From Acholeplasmataceae bacterium (GTDB lineage Bacteria > Bacillota_I > Bacilli_A > ML615J-28 > CAG-698): a DNA stretch of 6,939 nucleotides. This document shows positions 6,881 through 6,939 of this stretch, in pieces. Numbering within the stretch: position 1 is the first letter of the stretch; each line of letters starts with the position of its first letter. Where the stretch lies: NCBI GenBank assembly GCA_012841765.1, contig DUUA01000060.1, forward strand, positions 1 through 6,939. The letters are read 5' to 3'. A program made the position numbers and the translations under genes. The notes beneath the pieces were generated by a model. The model was given only the letters and a program-made list of their open reading frames with translations, searched no databases and was not told the origin of the DNA.

Positions 6881-6939
6881 TTTTTTAACCATTTTTCATA
6901 ATGTAAATATAAATAATTATATCTTTTTTAAATAAAAAA

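Noticed and set aside
6604..6888. Plus-strand 94-residue frame opposite the pepV 5' end
   Set aside because: It is antisense to conserved PepV sequence and runs back through the promoter region. No family resemblance was seen.
1..6939. CRISPR array, insertion sequence, phage genes, tRNA or rRNA genes, toxin-antitoxin pairs
   Set aside because: Nearly every base is occupied by six intact housekeeping-type genes. I saw no repeat-spacer pattern, terminal inverted repeats, cloverleaf sequences or small paired frames.

Overview
The window is AT-rich (roughly 30% G+C by eye) and every convincing gene lies on the minus strand. It looks like chromosome from a low-GC member of the Bacilli. The set PepV-like dipeptidase, TrmB and M42 aminopeptidase is a familiar core neighbourhood in Bacillus and Staphylococcus relatives, and Shine-Dalgarno (SD) sequences of the AGGAGG type precede most genes. 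Gemella or a close relative would fit, but that is an inference from composition and gene content. TGG encodes Trp and TGA is used as a stop, so the Mycoplasma code is excluded.

Read on the minus strand, from high to low coordinates, the window appears to hold one complete operon. It opens with an extended -10 promoter (6872-6880) and a short leader with a strong SD. Six genes follow: pepV (5487-6842), trmB (4835-5485), an M42 aminopeptidase (3784-4851), a DUF84/YjjX-like nucleotide phosphatase (3258-3791), a DJ-1/PfpI protein (2701-3252) and a CtpE-like P-type cation ATPase (28-2679). It closes with a perfect palindrome (16-45) that overlaps the ATPase stop codon and probably acts as terminator. 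Junctions are very tight: 1 nt gap, 17 nt overlap, 8 nt overlap, 5 nt gap and 20 to 21 nt gap. There is no room for internal regulatory regions and no intergenic stretch over 100 bases.

Functionally the operon mixes the last steps of peptide breakdown (PepV and the M42 enzyme), tRNA m7G46 modification (TrmB), two probable house-cleaning proteins (DUF84 for damaged purine nucleotides, DJ-1 for stress or carbonyl damage) and a membrane cation pump. These need not form one pathway; shared growth-linked expression is the simplest reading.

I found no mobile element, CRISPR array, RNA gene, pseudogene or frameshift, and no convincing evidence of an undescribed system. The points most worth a second look are the lysine-rich N-terminal extension and altered ion-site residues of the ATPase, the terminator that shares bases with the ATPase 3' end, and the start-codon choices for the DJ-1 and PepV genes.
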